A stretch of DNA of 64,000 nucleotides from Herbaspirillum rhizosphaerae_A (GCF_046025915.1 NZ_JAQQFR010000010.1:1-64000), one strand, 5' to 3'. Positions 17,477-26,843 are shown, counted from the stretch's first letter. Translations and numbers: made by a program. The notes: a model not told the origin generated them from the letters alone.

Positions 17477-17875
17477 TCAGGTCGCCGGATCAAACCGCAA
17501 CGAGGCGGAATTGATGCAGTATCGCAAGCCCGTCGGCGGCGGACCATCGGGGAACACGTGCCCCAGATGCGCATCGCAGACGTTGCAGACGATTTCGGTA
17601 CGAATCATGCCATAACTTTTGTCCACGATCTCGCGGACATTCGCCGGATCAAGTGCTTTGAAATAGCTGGGCCAGCCGCAGCCGGAGTCAAATTTCGTGT
17701 CCGATGCAAACAGCGGGGTGTTGCAGCACACGCAGGTGTAGATGCCAGCTTCGTGATGATCCCAGAATTTACCCGTAAAGGCACGCTCGGTAGCCGCATG
17801 GCGGGTCACCTGATATTCCATCGCATCCAGTTGGGCACGCCATTCGGCGTCGGTTTTTTGGACTTTGGAAGTCAT
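17477..17875 (-). CDS. msrB: Peptide methionine-(R)-S-oxide reductase
   Basis: A 132-residue MsrB, which reduces the R-epimer of methionine sulfoxide in proteins. Zinc is held by two Cys pairs, CVCC and CNVC. The active-site Cys is in RYCINSASL near the C-terminus, and the GCGWPSY block is present. The ATG at 17875 is chosen because MTSKVQKTDAEW matches the family start; the frame is open 22 codons upstream. It lies 87 bp upstream of yciB on the same strand, as part of the msrB-yciB-bolA-ppiC group. Confidence 0.95.
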   Translation of the reverse strand: MTSKVQKTDAEWRAQLDAMEYQVTRHAATERAFTGKFWDHHEAGIYTCVCCNTPLFASDTKFDSGCGWPSYFKALDPANVREIVDKSYGMIRTEIVCNVCDAHLGHVFPDGPPPTGLRYCINSASLRFDPAT

Positions 17876-17981
17876 GCTGATGCTCCGTGGTAAGAGTGGA
17901 AAATAGAATGTAAAAAATCGTTTGATACAGACCGGCCGCACAGATTAGTCGTTCAGAGGCGCCCGATCTTACGTGTTGCGC

Positions 17982-19487
17982 TTATGAGGAGCAGCTCACC
18001 TCAAGATGGCTGGCCCAGTCTGGCGGCAGGTCGGCGTATTTATCGTGCTCCGGCTGCTCGTCAAAAGGCCTGCGCAAGATTTCTTGCAGTTTGGCGACTT
18101 CAGAGAAGTCCTTGTTCTGCGCCTTGTCGATAGCGACTTGCGCCAGATAATTCCGTAGCACGTATTTGGGGTTGCTTGCGTCCATTGCAAGTTTCCTCGG
18201 TGCATCCTGGCTGCTTTCCTGCCGCAGGCGGGCCCGGTATTGTTCGGCCCAGGCGTCGAAAGCAGGCCGTTCGATAAACAGATCGCGCAATGGCTCATCG
18301 CCGGCTTTACTGTCGGCTTGCAGATCGCTGAGACGGCGGAAGAACAGTGTGAAATCGACATGGCCGGCTTGCAGGATGGCAAACATGGATTCGAACAGTT
18401 TATCGTCGTCCGGCTGATGTGTCGTCAGTCCCAGTTTGGCATGCAGCAAGGCATCGTTTCTGGCGGCGAATTGCGCTTCGTATTGCGACAACGCGACTTC
18501 GGTATCTTCCACGCTGCCGATCAGCGGCAATAAGGCCTGTCCCAGCGCAAAGCAATTCCACTGTCCGATGCGCGGCTGCATTTGGTACGAATAGCGACCT
18601 TGCTGGTCGGTATGGTTGCAGATGTGGCGCGCGTCGAAGGCTTCCATGAAGCCGAACGGGCCGTAGTCCAGCGTTAGCCCGAGGATGGACATGTTGTCGG
18701 TATTCATCACGCCATGCATGAAGCCAACGGCTTGCCATTGCGCCATCAGGTGAGCGGTGCGGCGGGTGACTTCGGCCAGCAGTTCGCGATAAGGATTTTC
18801 GGCGCCGAGAAATTCAGGGTAAAAATTGGCGATGACCTTGTCCGCCAGCAGTTTCAGTTCATCGTGGCGCTTGTTGTAATACCAATGCTCAAAGGAACCG
18901 AAGCGGATGAAGCTGGGCGACATGCGCGTCACGACCGCTGTGGTTTCCATGGTCTCGCGGCGGACTTGCTGATCCGACCCCGTCACGGCGAGTGCGCGTG
19001 TGGTCGGGATGCCCAGAGCAGCCATCGCTTCGGAGCACAGAAATTCGCGGATCGACGAACGCAGCACGGCGCGGCCGTCACCCATGCGCGAATAAGGCGT
19101 CTGACCGGCGCCTTTGAGTTGCAATTCCATTCTGCCACCGTCACGCGCCGGCAGATCACCGAGCAGGATCGCGCGACCATCGCCAAGCTGACCCGCCCAG
19201 ACACCAAACTGGTGGCCGGAATACACTGCCGCCAGCGGCTTGGAGTCGCGTGCAATGGTGTTGCCGGTAAAGACGTCAACGAAGCTGCTGCTGTTCGCCA
19301 TCGCAGGATCAAGTCCGATCAACGCTGCCGCATCAGTGCTGATGCCAACCAGATAGGGCGCACGCAGAGGTGTCGGCTGCAAGTGCGTATAGAACGCCGG
19401 TGGCAGTTCTGCAAATGCATTGCCGAAGGGAAGCTGCGAAGCCGCATCACTGGTATCGACGGCAGATGGAAAGATTGGAGAGTTCAT
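17982..19487 (-). CDS. selO: Protein adenylyltransferase SelO (YdiU)
   Basis: A pseudokinase-fold enzyme of about 501 residues that transfers AMP to Ser/Thr/Tyr of proteins, notably in redox stress. Seen are SGHQFGVWAGQLGDGRA (nucleotide loop), LKGAGQTPYSRMGDGRAVLRSS, GIPTTRALAVT and MNTDNMSILGLTLDYGP (metal-binding Asn/Asp). The chain ends VSCSS, the C-terminal Cys that forms the redox-controlling disulfide in the family. The start is unsure: ATG at 19487 or at 19520; neither has a ribosome site. The gene stands alone. Confidence 0.94.
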   Translation of the reverse strand: MNSPIFPSAVDTSDAASQLPFGNAFAELPPAFYTHLQPTPLRAPYLVGISTDAAALIGLDPAMANSSSFVDVFTGNTIARDSKPLAAVYSGHQFGVWAGQLGDGRAILLGDLPARDGGRMELQLKGAGQTPYSRMGDGRAVLRSSIREFLCSEAMAALGIPTTRALAVTGSDQQVRRETMETTAVVTRMSPSFIRFGSFEHWYYNKRHDELKLLADKVIANFYPEFLGAENPYRELLAEVTRRTAHLMAQWQAVGFMHGVMNTDNMSILGLTLDYGPFGFMEAFDARHICNHTDQQGRYSYQMQPRIGQWNCFALGQALLPLIGSVEDTEVALSQYEAQFAARNDALLHAKLGLTTHQPDDDKLFESMFAILQAGHVDFTLFFRRLSDLQADSKAGDEPLRDLFIERPAFDAWAEQYRARLRQESSQDAPRKLAMDASNPKYVLRNYLAQVAIDKAQNKDFSEVAKLQEILRRPFDEQPEHDKYADLPPDWASHLEVSCSS

Positions 19488-19613
19488 GAAGGAGGTACGC
19501 TTGACAGCTGAAAGCGCCATTTTGACAGAGAAGCGACGATCCCATAGGATCGCGCTGTTTTTGGCGCTACCATCCTTTTCTGTTCAGACAGACTTCATCA
19601 CAATAAGGAATAC

Positions 19614-20192
19614 ATGAAAGCAGACAAGCAAGCGCACCGCGCGACAGGGTTAATCAGAGCAATGGCCAGCATGGCAATCGCCTTGACGGTGATTTGCGTG
19701 GCAGAGAACGCCCGCGCAACAGATGCCGTATCTGCCGCATCTGTTTCACCCGCCTATGCGCCGGTAAAGGCGCAAGTCTGCACCGACTGCAAGATCAACG
19801 TCCCAGCCGGGATGATTCCCCAGCGTGGCGTGGTTCTCTCCAATGGCAGTTTTGCTACGCCGGTCGGCTATTGGGAAATGGTCGACATCGATCAGCACAA
19901 GATGACGCGCTTCATCACTCAGCTCAATGCATCGACACACAAACTGGATGTGGTGCAAAGCCGCACTGTGCTCTTGAGCGATGGCGATGTCGCTGCGGTG
20001 ATTGAACTGGCGAATGCGGTGTGGCGCTTTCCGCAGAAACTACCTGCAGAGCAGTCAACCGATGTCGTCTGGGGCGTCGATTTGTTCGATGGCGCAGTCG
20101 CCAGAAAGGAATTCGGCGTCGGGCAAGTGCAAGGAGACGGCGCTAACCTGAAAGCGGCGCTGGCTCAGATCTGGCAGCGTCTGGCGCGTTAA
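19614..20192 (+). CDS. Exported protein of unknown function
   Basis: A 192-residue protein I do not recognise. It has a long n-region and a signal peptide (hydrophobic core about 17-30, cleavage after ARA), then a pair of cysteines in QVCTDCKINVP. The middle reads GYWEMVDIDQHKMTRF, and the chain ends in a likely amphipathic helix (ANLKAALAQIWQRL). The ribosome site AAGGAA is good. A periplasmic location is inferred. It lies 198 bp before the phospholipase D-like gene on the same strand, but co-transcription is uncertain. Confidence 0.65.
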   Translation: MKADKQAHRATGLIRAMASMAIALTVICVAENARATDAVSAASVSPAYAPVKAQVCTDCKINVPAGMIPQRGVVLSNGSFATPVGYWEMVDIDQHKMTRFITQLNASTHKLDVVQSRTVLLSDGDVAAVIELANAVWRFPQKLPAEQSTDVVWGVDLFDGAVARKEFGVGQVQGDGANLKAALAQIWQRLAR

Positions 20193-20390
20193 ATCATTTC
20201 GCTGTTTTCTTTGTCTGCAGTCGAAGTTTGACCGAGCTTTTCGCTTAATACACCTCTGCCCTCGAACAGGGCAATCTTCTTCTCGTCATTGTCCGGTCAT
20301 ATGGTGACGTTACTTTGCTATGCAGGAAGGTTTGTAGGGCATCGCGTCGCAGGTTTCTGATCATCGGATGGTCTCGGATAGGAGATGTGT

Positions 20391-22172
20391 ATGCAAAATG
20401 CTGTAGCGTTCGCTGACAACGACGTTGTCGTGATTGCCTGGAGTTATGGCCGCAAGCTTCCCGGTTGCATGGGTTTTGCGGTGTATCGTATCGATGCCAA
20501 AGGCAAGGAGACGGCGCTGCCATCGATGGCCGTGTTCCCCGGCACCAGGCGCCTGCCTGCGCAGACTACTGCCCAATTTCCGATTCAGAAGTTCTACTGG
20601 AAAGATCCCTACGCCCGCCTGATCGCCGGTAAAGAAAGTCGTACATTCCGCTACAAGATCGTGCCGCTGGAAGGCAAGCCGGGAAGCCTGACCCCCATGC
20701 GCGTCGGCTTTGCCATCTCCAATGAAGTCACGCTGAGTCCGCAGGTCGCACCGGATTTACAGGCCTACTTCAATCGCGGCCTGATTTCGACGCAACGCGT
20801 TTCACGCGCCATGGATGGCCATCCGGACAAGGAAAGTCTGCTCAACATGGTGGCACAGCCCGGCAACGCCATGCGCAAGAGCCTGGCGGGCGACATGATC
20901 GCCGCCTTGCTGGACTTTGTGGCGCGCGCAGGCAAGGGTAAGGGGGGCAAACTGTACGCGGCCTTGTACGAGCTGGGCGACGATGAGCTGATCAGCGCCC
21001 TGGAGAAAGCCGGTAAGAAACTGCACCTGATCCTTTCCAATCCCAAAGCCAGCGACCAGCAAAGCGCCAGCGGCATCACTGACGGCAACGACGCCTCGCG
21101 CAAGCGCTTGGGCAAGACCGCAGGCACCCTGATCGATCGCATGGTGGCGTCCAACCACATCGCGCATAACAAGTTTCTGGTCTATGCGGATGCCAAAGGC
21201 AAGCCGCAGGCTGTCTTGTTCGGCTCGACCAACTGGACGTCGACTGGTCTGTGCACGCAGACCAACAACACCATCGTCTCCGACGATACCGCGTTGGCAA
21301 AACGCTATCTCGACTATTGGAACCAGCTTGCGGCCGATACCGAAGCCGCAGGCGACAACGCCAAGGCCTTGCAGGGAGCTAAGCTGCGCGCCTGGGACGC
21401 CAAGCCGAAAGTGATCACGCAAGCCGACAGTTCTACCGTGACCAGCTGGTTTTCTCCGAATACGCCCAAAGCGCGTGGACGTTCACGAACCAACGAGGCG
21501 CGTCCGCCCGATATGGAAGAGCTTGCCGCACTGATCGCCGGCGCTCAGCATGCGGTACTGTTTCTCGCGTTTTATCCGGGTATGCCCAGCATCGTCAACT
21601 GGGTAGCTGAAGCCCAGAAGAGTAATAAGGAGCTCTTCGTACGCGGTTGCGTTACCAATCCATCCACAGCGGCAGGCTTCCTGTATGAGCTGCAGGGCGT
21701 GGAACAGCCCAAGCACAAGAAGGGCGACCCGCCGGGGAAGCAGGATCCACGAGTGATTTCCGCCAAGGCACTGACGTCTATGGTACCCAGCGGCTGGCAG
21801 AAGGAAATCCTCTCAGCCGGTTTCGCCGTTACGCATGACAAGATCGTGGTTATCGATCCGTTTTCCGACAACTGCGTCGTCGTGACGGGTAGCCACAATC
21901 TCGGCTACAAGGCTTCCTACGACAACGACGACAATCTAGCCATCTTCAAAGGACAGCAAGCGCTGGCGCAGGCTTATGCGACGCACGTTCTCGATATCTA
22001 CGACCACTTCTCATGGCGCTGGATGGTCCAGGAAAAAGGACAGAAGGCCGCCGACACCATGCTGAGCGTCAAGCCCGATGAGTGGCAGAGCAAGTACTTC
22101 GGAGATAAAGGAGAAATCCGGTCGGCGCAGTTGCGGTTCTGGCTGGGAGCCGTGCCGGTGACGCGCCAGTAG
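20391..22172 (+). CDS. Two-HKD phospholipase D-like protein
   Basis: A 593-residue protein with two PLD active-site repeats, numbered from this start. Repeat 1 has HNKFLVYAD at about 259-267, where the Asp is one residue later than HxKx4D, then GSTNWT. Repeat 2 has the canonical HDKIVVID at about 482-489, then GSHNLG. Residues 1-110 form an N-terminal domain I cannot place. No signal peptide is seen, so it is probably cytoplasmic or secreted by a dedicated system. PLD enzymes cleave phosphodiesters in lipids or nucleic acids. The ATG at 20391 was preferred over 20385 because AGGAG is then spaced six bases away. Confidence 0.8.
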   Translation: MQNAVAFADNDVVVIAWSYGRKLPGCMGFAVYRIDAKGKETALPSMAVFPGTRRLPAQTTAQFPIQKFYWKDPYARLIAGKESRTFRYKIVPLEGKPGSLTPMRVGFAISNEVTLSPQVAPDLQAYFNRGLISTQRVSRAMDGHPDKESLLNMVAQPGNAMRKSLAGDMIAALLDFVARAGKGKGGKLYAALYELGDDELISALEKAGKKLHLILSNPKASDQQSASGITDGNDASRKRLGKTAGTLIDRMVASNHIAHNKFLVYADAKGKPQAVLFGSTNWTSTGLCTQTNNTIVSDDTALAKRYLDYWNQLAADTEAAGDNAKALQGAKLRAWDAKPKVITQADSSTVTSWFSPNTPKARGRSRTNEARPPDMEELAALIAGAQHAVLFLAFYPGMPSIVNWVAEAQKSNKELFVRGCVTNPSTAAGFLYELQGVEQPKHKKGDPPGKQDPRVISAKALTSMVPSGWQKEILSAGFAVTHDKIVVIDPFSDNCVVVTGSHNLGYKASYDNDDNLAIFKGQQALAQAYATHVLDIYDHFSWRWMVQEKGQKAADTMLSVKPDEWQSKYFGDKGEIRSAQLRFWLGAVPVTRQ

Positions 22173-22201
22173 GATGTGAGTGACGAGGCCATGCAGAGAA
22201 A

Positions 22202-22229
22202 TTGCGCCCGGCTGAAGCACCGGGCGCAA
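22202..22229. terminator. Bidirectional terminator between the PLD-like and MFS genes
   Basis: TTGCGCCCGG (22202-22211) pairs perfectly with CCGGGCGCAA (22220-22229) between two convergent genes; TTTCTC follows on the minus strand. Confidence 0.7.
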
Positions 22230-22238
22230 GAGAACATT

Positions 22239-23555
22239 TTACTTATTGACCAGCTTGGCCGGTACCGCCAGCGTCAGCAACCCGCCTAGCAGCAGTGAGC
22301 CCGCCAGTACATACATGCCCATATTGGTGCTTTGGGTAGCGTCTTTCAACCAGCCAACCAGATACGGGCTGACAAAACCGGCCAGATTGCCCAGCGAGTT
22401 GATCAGCGCGATGCCGGCAGCCGCAGCCGTACCGCTCAGAAAAGCGGTAGGCAGGCTCCAGAACAGCGGCAGCGTGGTCAGAATACCCACCGCAGCCAAG
22501 GTCAGCGAGGCCATCGCCAGCAGTGTGTTGTGGTCATACACGGTGCTGAACAGCAGACCCACGCAACCCAGGAAAGCCGGGATCGCAACGTGCCAGCGAC
22601 GCTCGCGTTGCTGGTCAGCGCTGCGGCCGATCATGATCATCGCAATGGCCGCGATGGCATAAGGAATCGCCGTCAGCAAACCGATATTGAGCGGATCGCT
22701 CACGCCGGTCGTCTTGATGATGGTCGGCAGCCAGAAGCTCACGCCATACAAGCCCATCACGAAGCAGAAATAGATGATCGCGCTCAGCCAGACCTTGCCG
22801 TCGGCGAACATCTGGCCCAGCGACACTTCAGTCTTGTCGGCTTGTTCTTGTGCGATTTGCGATTCCAGCAAGCGTTTTTCATCTTCGCTCAGCCAGTCCG
22901 CATCACGAACGCGATCTTTCAGATAAAAGATCACGACCACACCCAGCACCAGCGAAGGAATCGCTTCCAGGATGAACATCCATTGCCAGCCGGCCAGGCC
23001 GTGCACGCCTGGGAAGGCATGCATGATCCAACCCGACAGCGGGCCGCCGATCACACCCGAAATCGCGATGCCTGTCATGAACAAGGCCGTGATCTTGCCG
23101 CGGCGATGCGACGGATACCAGTAGGTCAGGTACAGAATCACGCCAGGGAAGAAGCCGGCTTCGGCGACACCCAGCAAGAAGCGCATGACGTAGAACATTT
23201 CAGGCGTCGTCACGAAAATCATCGCGCCGGAAATGATGCCCCACGTGATCATGATGCGGGCGATCCAGAGGCGTGCTCCGACCTTGTGCAAGATGATGTT
23301 GCTGGGAACTTCGAAAATGAAATAGCCGATAAAGAAAATACCGGCGCCGAGACCATAGATGGTTTCGCTGAACTTCAGGTCTTGCAGCATTTGCAGCTTG
23401 GCAAACCCGACGTTGACGCGGTCCAGATAGGACGCGACATAGCAAAGGAACAGCAGGGGAAGCAAACGCCATGTGACCTTGGAAAAGGTCGCTTCTTCAA
23501 ACGATACATTGTTGCCGGGCGACGCGGCAATGCCTTGTGCTGGGGTATACGACAT
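22239..23555 (-). CDS. MFS transporter, anion:cation symporter (ACS) family
   Basis: A 438-residue, 12-helix transporter. CYVASYLDRVNVGFAKL in helix 1 and FEVPSNIILHKVGARLW after helix 2 are hallmarks of the ACS family (hexuronate, galactonate, phthalate and tartrate importers). The central loop is charged. The ATG at 23555 follows GGAGTGA. It lies downstream of an SDR-ALDH-SDR group on the same strand but behind a hairpin, so it may be transcribed at a different level. It is probably the importer for the acid these enzymes oxidise. Confidence 0.9.
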   Translation of the reverse strand: MSYTPAQGIAASPGNNVSFEEATFSKVTWRLLPLLFLCYVASYLDRVNVGFAKLQMLQDLKFSETIYGLGAGIFFIGYFIFEVPSNIILHKVGARLWIARIMITWGIISGAMIFVTTPEMFYVMRFLLGVAEAGFFPGVILYLTYWYPSHRRGKITALFMTGIAISGVIGGPLSGWIMHAFPGVHGLAGWQWMFILEAIPSLVLGVVVIFYLKDRVRDADWLSEDEKRLLESQIAQEQADKTEVSLGQMFADGKVWLSAIIYFCFVMGLYGVSFWLPTIIKTTGVSDPLNIGLLTAIPYAIAAIAMIMIGRSADQQRERRWHVAIPAFLGCVGLLFSTVYDHNTLLAMASLTLAAVGILTTLPLFWSLPTAFLSGTAAAAGIALINSLGNLAGFVSPYLVGWLKDATQSTNMGMYVLAGSLLLGGLLTLAVPAKLVNK

Positions 23556-23730
23556 GTCTCACTCCATACGTATTAAAAATGGATCAGTCTTGTTGTTATG
23601 AAAATTCAGTCTCTTCGGACTGGATTTATTTAAGTACTGATTGCTTTACTGATAGTTCTTGTTTTTTATTGCAGCGTGATTATAAGCACAAATTTTGTGG
23701 ATTTATCGTAAAGCGGCACATCACTGACAA

Positions 23731-23757
23731 AACGCTGACAGGGGAGCTGTCAGCGTT
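23731..23757 (-). terminator. Hairpin between the SDR and MFS genes
   Basis: AACGCTGACAG (23731-23741) pairs with CTGTCAGCGTT (23747-23757), an 11-bp stem followed on the minus strand by TTGTC. It may end or attenuate the SDR/ALDH transcript before the MFS gene. Confidence 0.6.
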
Positions 23758-23787
23758 CTTACTTCTCGGTTCTTTGCGGGTTTTAAC

Positions 23788-24546
23788 TTACACGCAACGA
23801 CCGCCATCCACCTCCAGGCAAGTGCCGGTAATGAACGATGCCTCGTCCGAACCTAGATACAGGCAGGCGTTGGCAATGTCATCCGGCGTCGAGAAGCGGC
23901 CCAACGGAATCGTCGCGGTAAACTTTTTACGGTTTTCGGGGGTGTCCGGCACGCCCATGAACTCGGTCAGCAAGCCGGTTGCCGAGATCACCGGATTGAC
24001 GCAGTTGACGCGGATGTTGTCCGGTCCGAGTTCTGCCGCCATCGATTTGCTGGTTGTGATAACCGCGCCCTTACTGCCGTTGTACCAGGTCAGGCCCGGA
24101 CGCGGACGGATGCCCGCGGTCGATGCGATGTTGATGAAGGCACCGCCGCCGACCTTGCGGAAGTAGGGCACGAAGGTCTTCGCGCTCAGGAAGATACTTT
24201 TGACGTTGATTGCGTAGATGCGGTCGAACTCATCTTCTTCCACTTCCAGCATCGGGCGGTTGCGGTGTGTGGTGCCGGCGTTGTTGACGACGATATGCAA
24301 GCCGCCGAAAGCATCCAGCGTGGCCGCAAGCATGGCGGCCATGTCGGCGCTCTTGGACACGTCGGACTTGATGAAACGCGCCTGGCCACCGGCTGCAACG
24401 ATCTCGTCGGCGACGCGTTTGCCGGCCGCTTCATTGATATCCGCCACCAGAACGCGGGCACCTTCGCGTGCATAGCTTTTGGCGATGCCTTCACCGAAAC
24501 CTGAACCTGCACCGGTCACGATGGCTACTTTGTCTTTCAATCGCAT
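23788..24546 (-). CDS. SDR oxidoreductase (FabG-like)
   Basis: A 252-residue classical short-chain dehydrogenase. The cofactor motif is TGAGSGFGEG (about 11-20), NNAG follows at about 88, and the catalytic set is Ser in INIAST and Tyr/Lys in WYNGSKG. An acidic residue after beta-2 (LVADIN) suggests NAD. The start at 24546 is set by the ribosome site AAGGAGA. It is the third gene of the minus-strand cluster 26843-23788, 28 bp after the ALDH gene. It probably oxidises a hydroxyl of the imported substrate. Confidence 0.88.
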   Translation of the reverse strand: MRLKDKVAIVTGAGSGFGEGIAKSYAREGARVLVADINEAAGKRVADEIVAAGGQARFIKSDVSKSADMAAMLAATLDAFGGLHIVVNNAGTTHRNRPMLEVEEDEFDRIYAINVKSIFLSAKTFVPYFRKVGGGAFINIASTAGIRPRPGLTWYNGSKGAVITTSKSMAAELGPDNIRVNCVNPVISATGLLTEFMGVPDTPENRKKFTATIPLGRFSTPDDIANACLYLGSDEASFITGTCLEVDGGRCV

Positions 24547-24574
24547 GTCTTCTCCTTGTGGTGTTGAATGTTTT

Positions 24575-26008
24575 TTAATCGTGTTTGATGGCAATGGTCT
24601 TCAGGACCGTGAAGCCGTATAGCGCCTCGAAACCTTTTTCACGTCCATGGCCGCTGGCCTTGACGCCGCCGAACGGCAATTCCACACCGCCGCCCGCACC
24701 ATAGTTGTTGATGAAAACCTGTCCGCTGCGGATCGCGCGCGCCAGACGCATCTGGCGTCCGCCATCGCGCGTCCATACACTGGCCACCAGACCGAAATCG
24801 GTGCCGTTGGCAAGGCGAATGGCATCGGCTTCATCTTCAAACGGCATGGCTGCCAACACGGGGCCAAACACTTCTTCCTGCGCCAGACGATGTTGAAACG
24901 GCACGTCGCGCAGCAAGGTCGGCGCCTGATAAAAACCACCGGCAGGCGCACCATCGGCGATGCGTCCTTGTGCGACCACCGGGATCTTGCTGTCGGCCGC
25001 TTCACGCAGGAAGCCGGCCACGCGCTCTTGCTGTGTCTTGCGAATTAACGGGCCGCAGTCGAGGTCCATGGCGGCAGAGCCGACACGCAGTTTGCCGAAG
25101 GCGGCGCCGACGCGTTCCAGTACTTGCTCATAGGCGCTGCGCTGCACCAGCAGGCGGCTACCGGCGGAGCAGGTTTGTCCCGAGTTCTGCACGATGGCGT
25201 TGACGATCACCGGCAGCATGGCATCGAAATCGGCGTCGGCGAACACCACCTGCGGCGACTTGCCGCCCAGTTCCAGCGTGACCGGCGTGTGATTTTCTGC
25301 GGCGGCGCGCACCACGATCTTGCCGACGTTGGGCGAGCCGGTGAACGACACATGATCGACGTCGCGATGTTTGACCAGCAGGTCGCCGGCTTCATGGCCG
25401 TAGCCGGTGACGATATTGAGCACGCCCTCGGGGAAGCCGACTTCCGCCGCCAGTTCCGCCACGCGCAACAACGACAGGCAGGCATCTTCCGCCGGCTTGA
25501 CCACGCAGGTATTGCCTGCTGCCAGCGCACCGCCTACGCAGCGGCCGAAGATCTGCATCGGATAATTCCACGGCACGATGTGGGCGGTGACGCCGTGCGG
25601 CTCGCGCAGGGTCAGTACGGTATAACCGGTCTGATACGGAATGGTTTCGCCATGCAGCTTGTCGGCAGCACCGGCATAGAACTCGAAGTAGCGCACGATC
25701 GCGGCTGCATCGGCGCGCGCCTGCTTGAAGGGTTTGCCGCAGTCACGGGCTTCCAGTTGTGCCAGTTCTTCCTGATGCTCCGCCAGTTTTTGCGACAGCT
25801 TCATCATCAGGCGGCTGCGGTCAGCGGCGCTGGTGCGGCTCCAGACGTTGTCGTAAGCCTTGCGCGCGGCTTGCACGGCGGCGTCGATATCGGCGGCATT
25901 GCCGCGCGCCAGCGATTCAAACACCTGGCCATCGGACGGATCGGTGACGGGAATGCTGTCGCCGGACGATGGCGCGGTCCAACGGTTGTTGATGAAGTGC
26001 TGTTTCAT
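24575..26008 (-). CDS. NAD(P)-dependent aldehyde dehydrogenase
   Basis: A 477-residue aldehyde dehydrogenase of normal length. It shows IVPWNYPMQIFGRCVGGALAAGN (cofactor region, here in part), FTGSPNVGK, the general-base Glu in LELGGKSP and the nucleophile Cys in GQTCSAGSR, with EEVFGPVL near the end. It resembles the betaine/gamma-aminobutyraldehyde group but the substrate is not predictable. It lies between two SDR genes with short gaps (19 and 28 bp), so an alcohol-aldehyde-acid oxidation sequence is likely. Confidence 0.92.
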   Translation of the reverse strand: MKQHFINNRWTAPSSGDSIPVTDPSDGQVFESLARGNAADIDAAVQAARKAYDNVWSRTSAADRSRLMMKLSQKLAEHQEELAQLEARDCGKPFKQARADAAAIVRYFEFYAGAADKLHGETIPYQTGYTVLTLREPHGVTAHIVPWNYPMQIFGRCVGGALAAGNTCVVKPAEDACLSLLRVAELAAEVGFPEGVLNIVTGYGHEAGDLLVKHRDVDHVSFTGSPNVGKIVVRAAAENHTPVTLELGGKSPQVVFADADFDAMLPVIVNAIVQNSGQTCSAGSRLLVQRSAYEQVLERVGAAFGKLRVGSAAMDLDCGPLIRKTQQERVAGFLREAADSKIPVVAQGRIADGAPAGGFYQAPTLLRDVPFQHRLAQEEVFGPVLAAMPFEDEADAIRLANGTDFGLVASVWTRDGGRQMRLARAIRSGQVFINNYGAGGGVELPFGGVKASGHGREKGFEALYGFTVLKTIAIKHD

Positions 26009-26027
26009 GATTTCGGAGTCCCTTTAT

Positions 26028-26843
26028 CTACATAGCAATCGACATGCCGCCATCTACGTACAGAACGTGACCATTGACGTAGGAGGCGGCGTTGGAAGCG
26101 AGAAAAACGGCAGCACCGGCAATTTCAGCGGGCTGCGCCCAGCGACCCAGCGGCGTGCGCGTGGCGAAGTGGGCGTTGATTTTGGGATCGGCGATCGAGG
26201 CGGCATTGGCTTGCGTCGCCACGCCGCCCGGTGCAATCGCGTTACTGGTGATGCCCAGCGGCCCGTACTCTGCTGCGAGGGCGCGCATCATGCCGGTCAG
26301 GCCTGCCTTGGCGCCGGTGTAGACGGCATCGCCCGAGCGCGCGATCTGGCCCGCAATCGAGGTGACGGTAATCAGACGGCCGCTCTTGTTGGGCACCATC
26401 AGGCGCGCCGCTTCACGCGACAACGTGTATCCCGCGATCAGGTTGGTTTCCAGCATGGTGTGGATTTCATCGTCGCTGAATTCCAGCAGGGGTTTGCGAT
26501 TGCGCACGCCAGCATTGTTGACGAGGATATCGAGGCCGCCGTGTTGGGCTGCAATCTGCGCAAAGGCAGCCTTGACGGCGGCTTTGTCCGTCACGTCGAA
26601 GGCGAGGGCGCTGGCAGACAAGCCTTGCGCCATCAGGTTTTGCACCGCGCTGGCTAGCGTGTCGGCGTTGCGGCCATTGAGGATCACGTGCGCGCCGCTG
26701 CCTGCCAGTGCACGCGCAATTTCCAGTCCGATATCGCGGGCAGCGCCGGTGACGAGGGCAATCTTTCCGGCCAGAGAGAACTGCTGCAGATAGGACTGAG
26801 TATTCTGAGTATTCTGAGTATTCGGATTTTGCGGCTGATTCAT
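26028..26843 (-). CDS. SDR oxidoreductase (gluconate 5-dehydrogenase-like)
   Basis: A 271-residue short-chain dehydrogenase. The cofactor motif is TGAARDIGLE (about 31-40), NNAG is near 108, and the catalytic Ser/Tyr/Lys lie in TVTSIAGQ and VYTGAKAGL. The chain resembles gluconate/sorbose-type SDRs (VDGGMSIAM end). It is the first gene of the cluster. Its N-terminus has NTQNTQNTQ, encoded by three exact 9-bp repeats (26796-26822), so its length may vary between strains. The start ATG at 26843 was preferred to the longer open frame. Confidence 0.88.
   Translation of the reverse strand: MNQPQNPNTQNTQNTQSYLQQFSLAGKIALVTGAARDIGLEIARALAGSGAHVILNGRNADTLASAVQNLMAQGLSASALAFDVTDKAAVKAAFAQIAAQHGGLDILVNNAGVRNRKPLLEFSDDEIHTMLETNLIAGYTLSREAARLMVPNKSGRLITVTSIAGQIARSGDAVYTGAKAGLTGMMRALAAEYGPLGITSNAIAPGGVATQANAASIADPKINAHFATRTPLGRWAQPAEIAGAAVFLASNAASYVNGHVLYVDGGMSIAM
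26796..26822. repeat. Triple 9-bp tandem repeat in the SDR 5' end
   Basis: CTGAGTATT occurs three times head to tail, in frame in the minus-strand SDR gene, giving NTQ three times. Confidence 0.9.

Noticed and set aside
22332..23576. 414-codon plus-strand frame opposite the MFS gene
   Set aside because: Translation is His/Gln/Arg-rich with no motif; the opposite strand encodes a clear 12-helix transporter.
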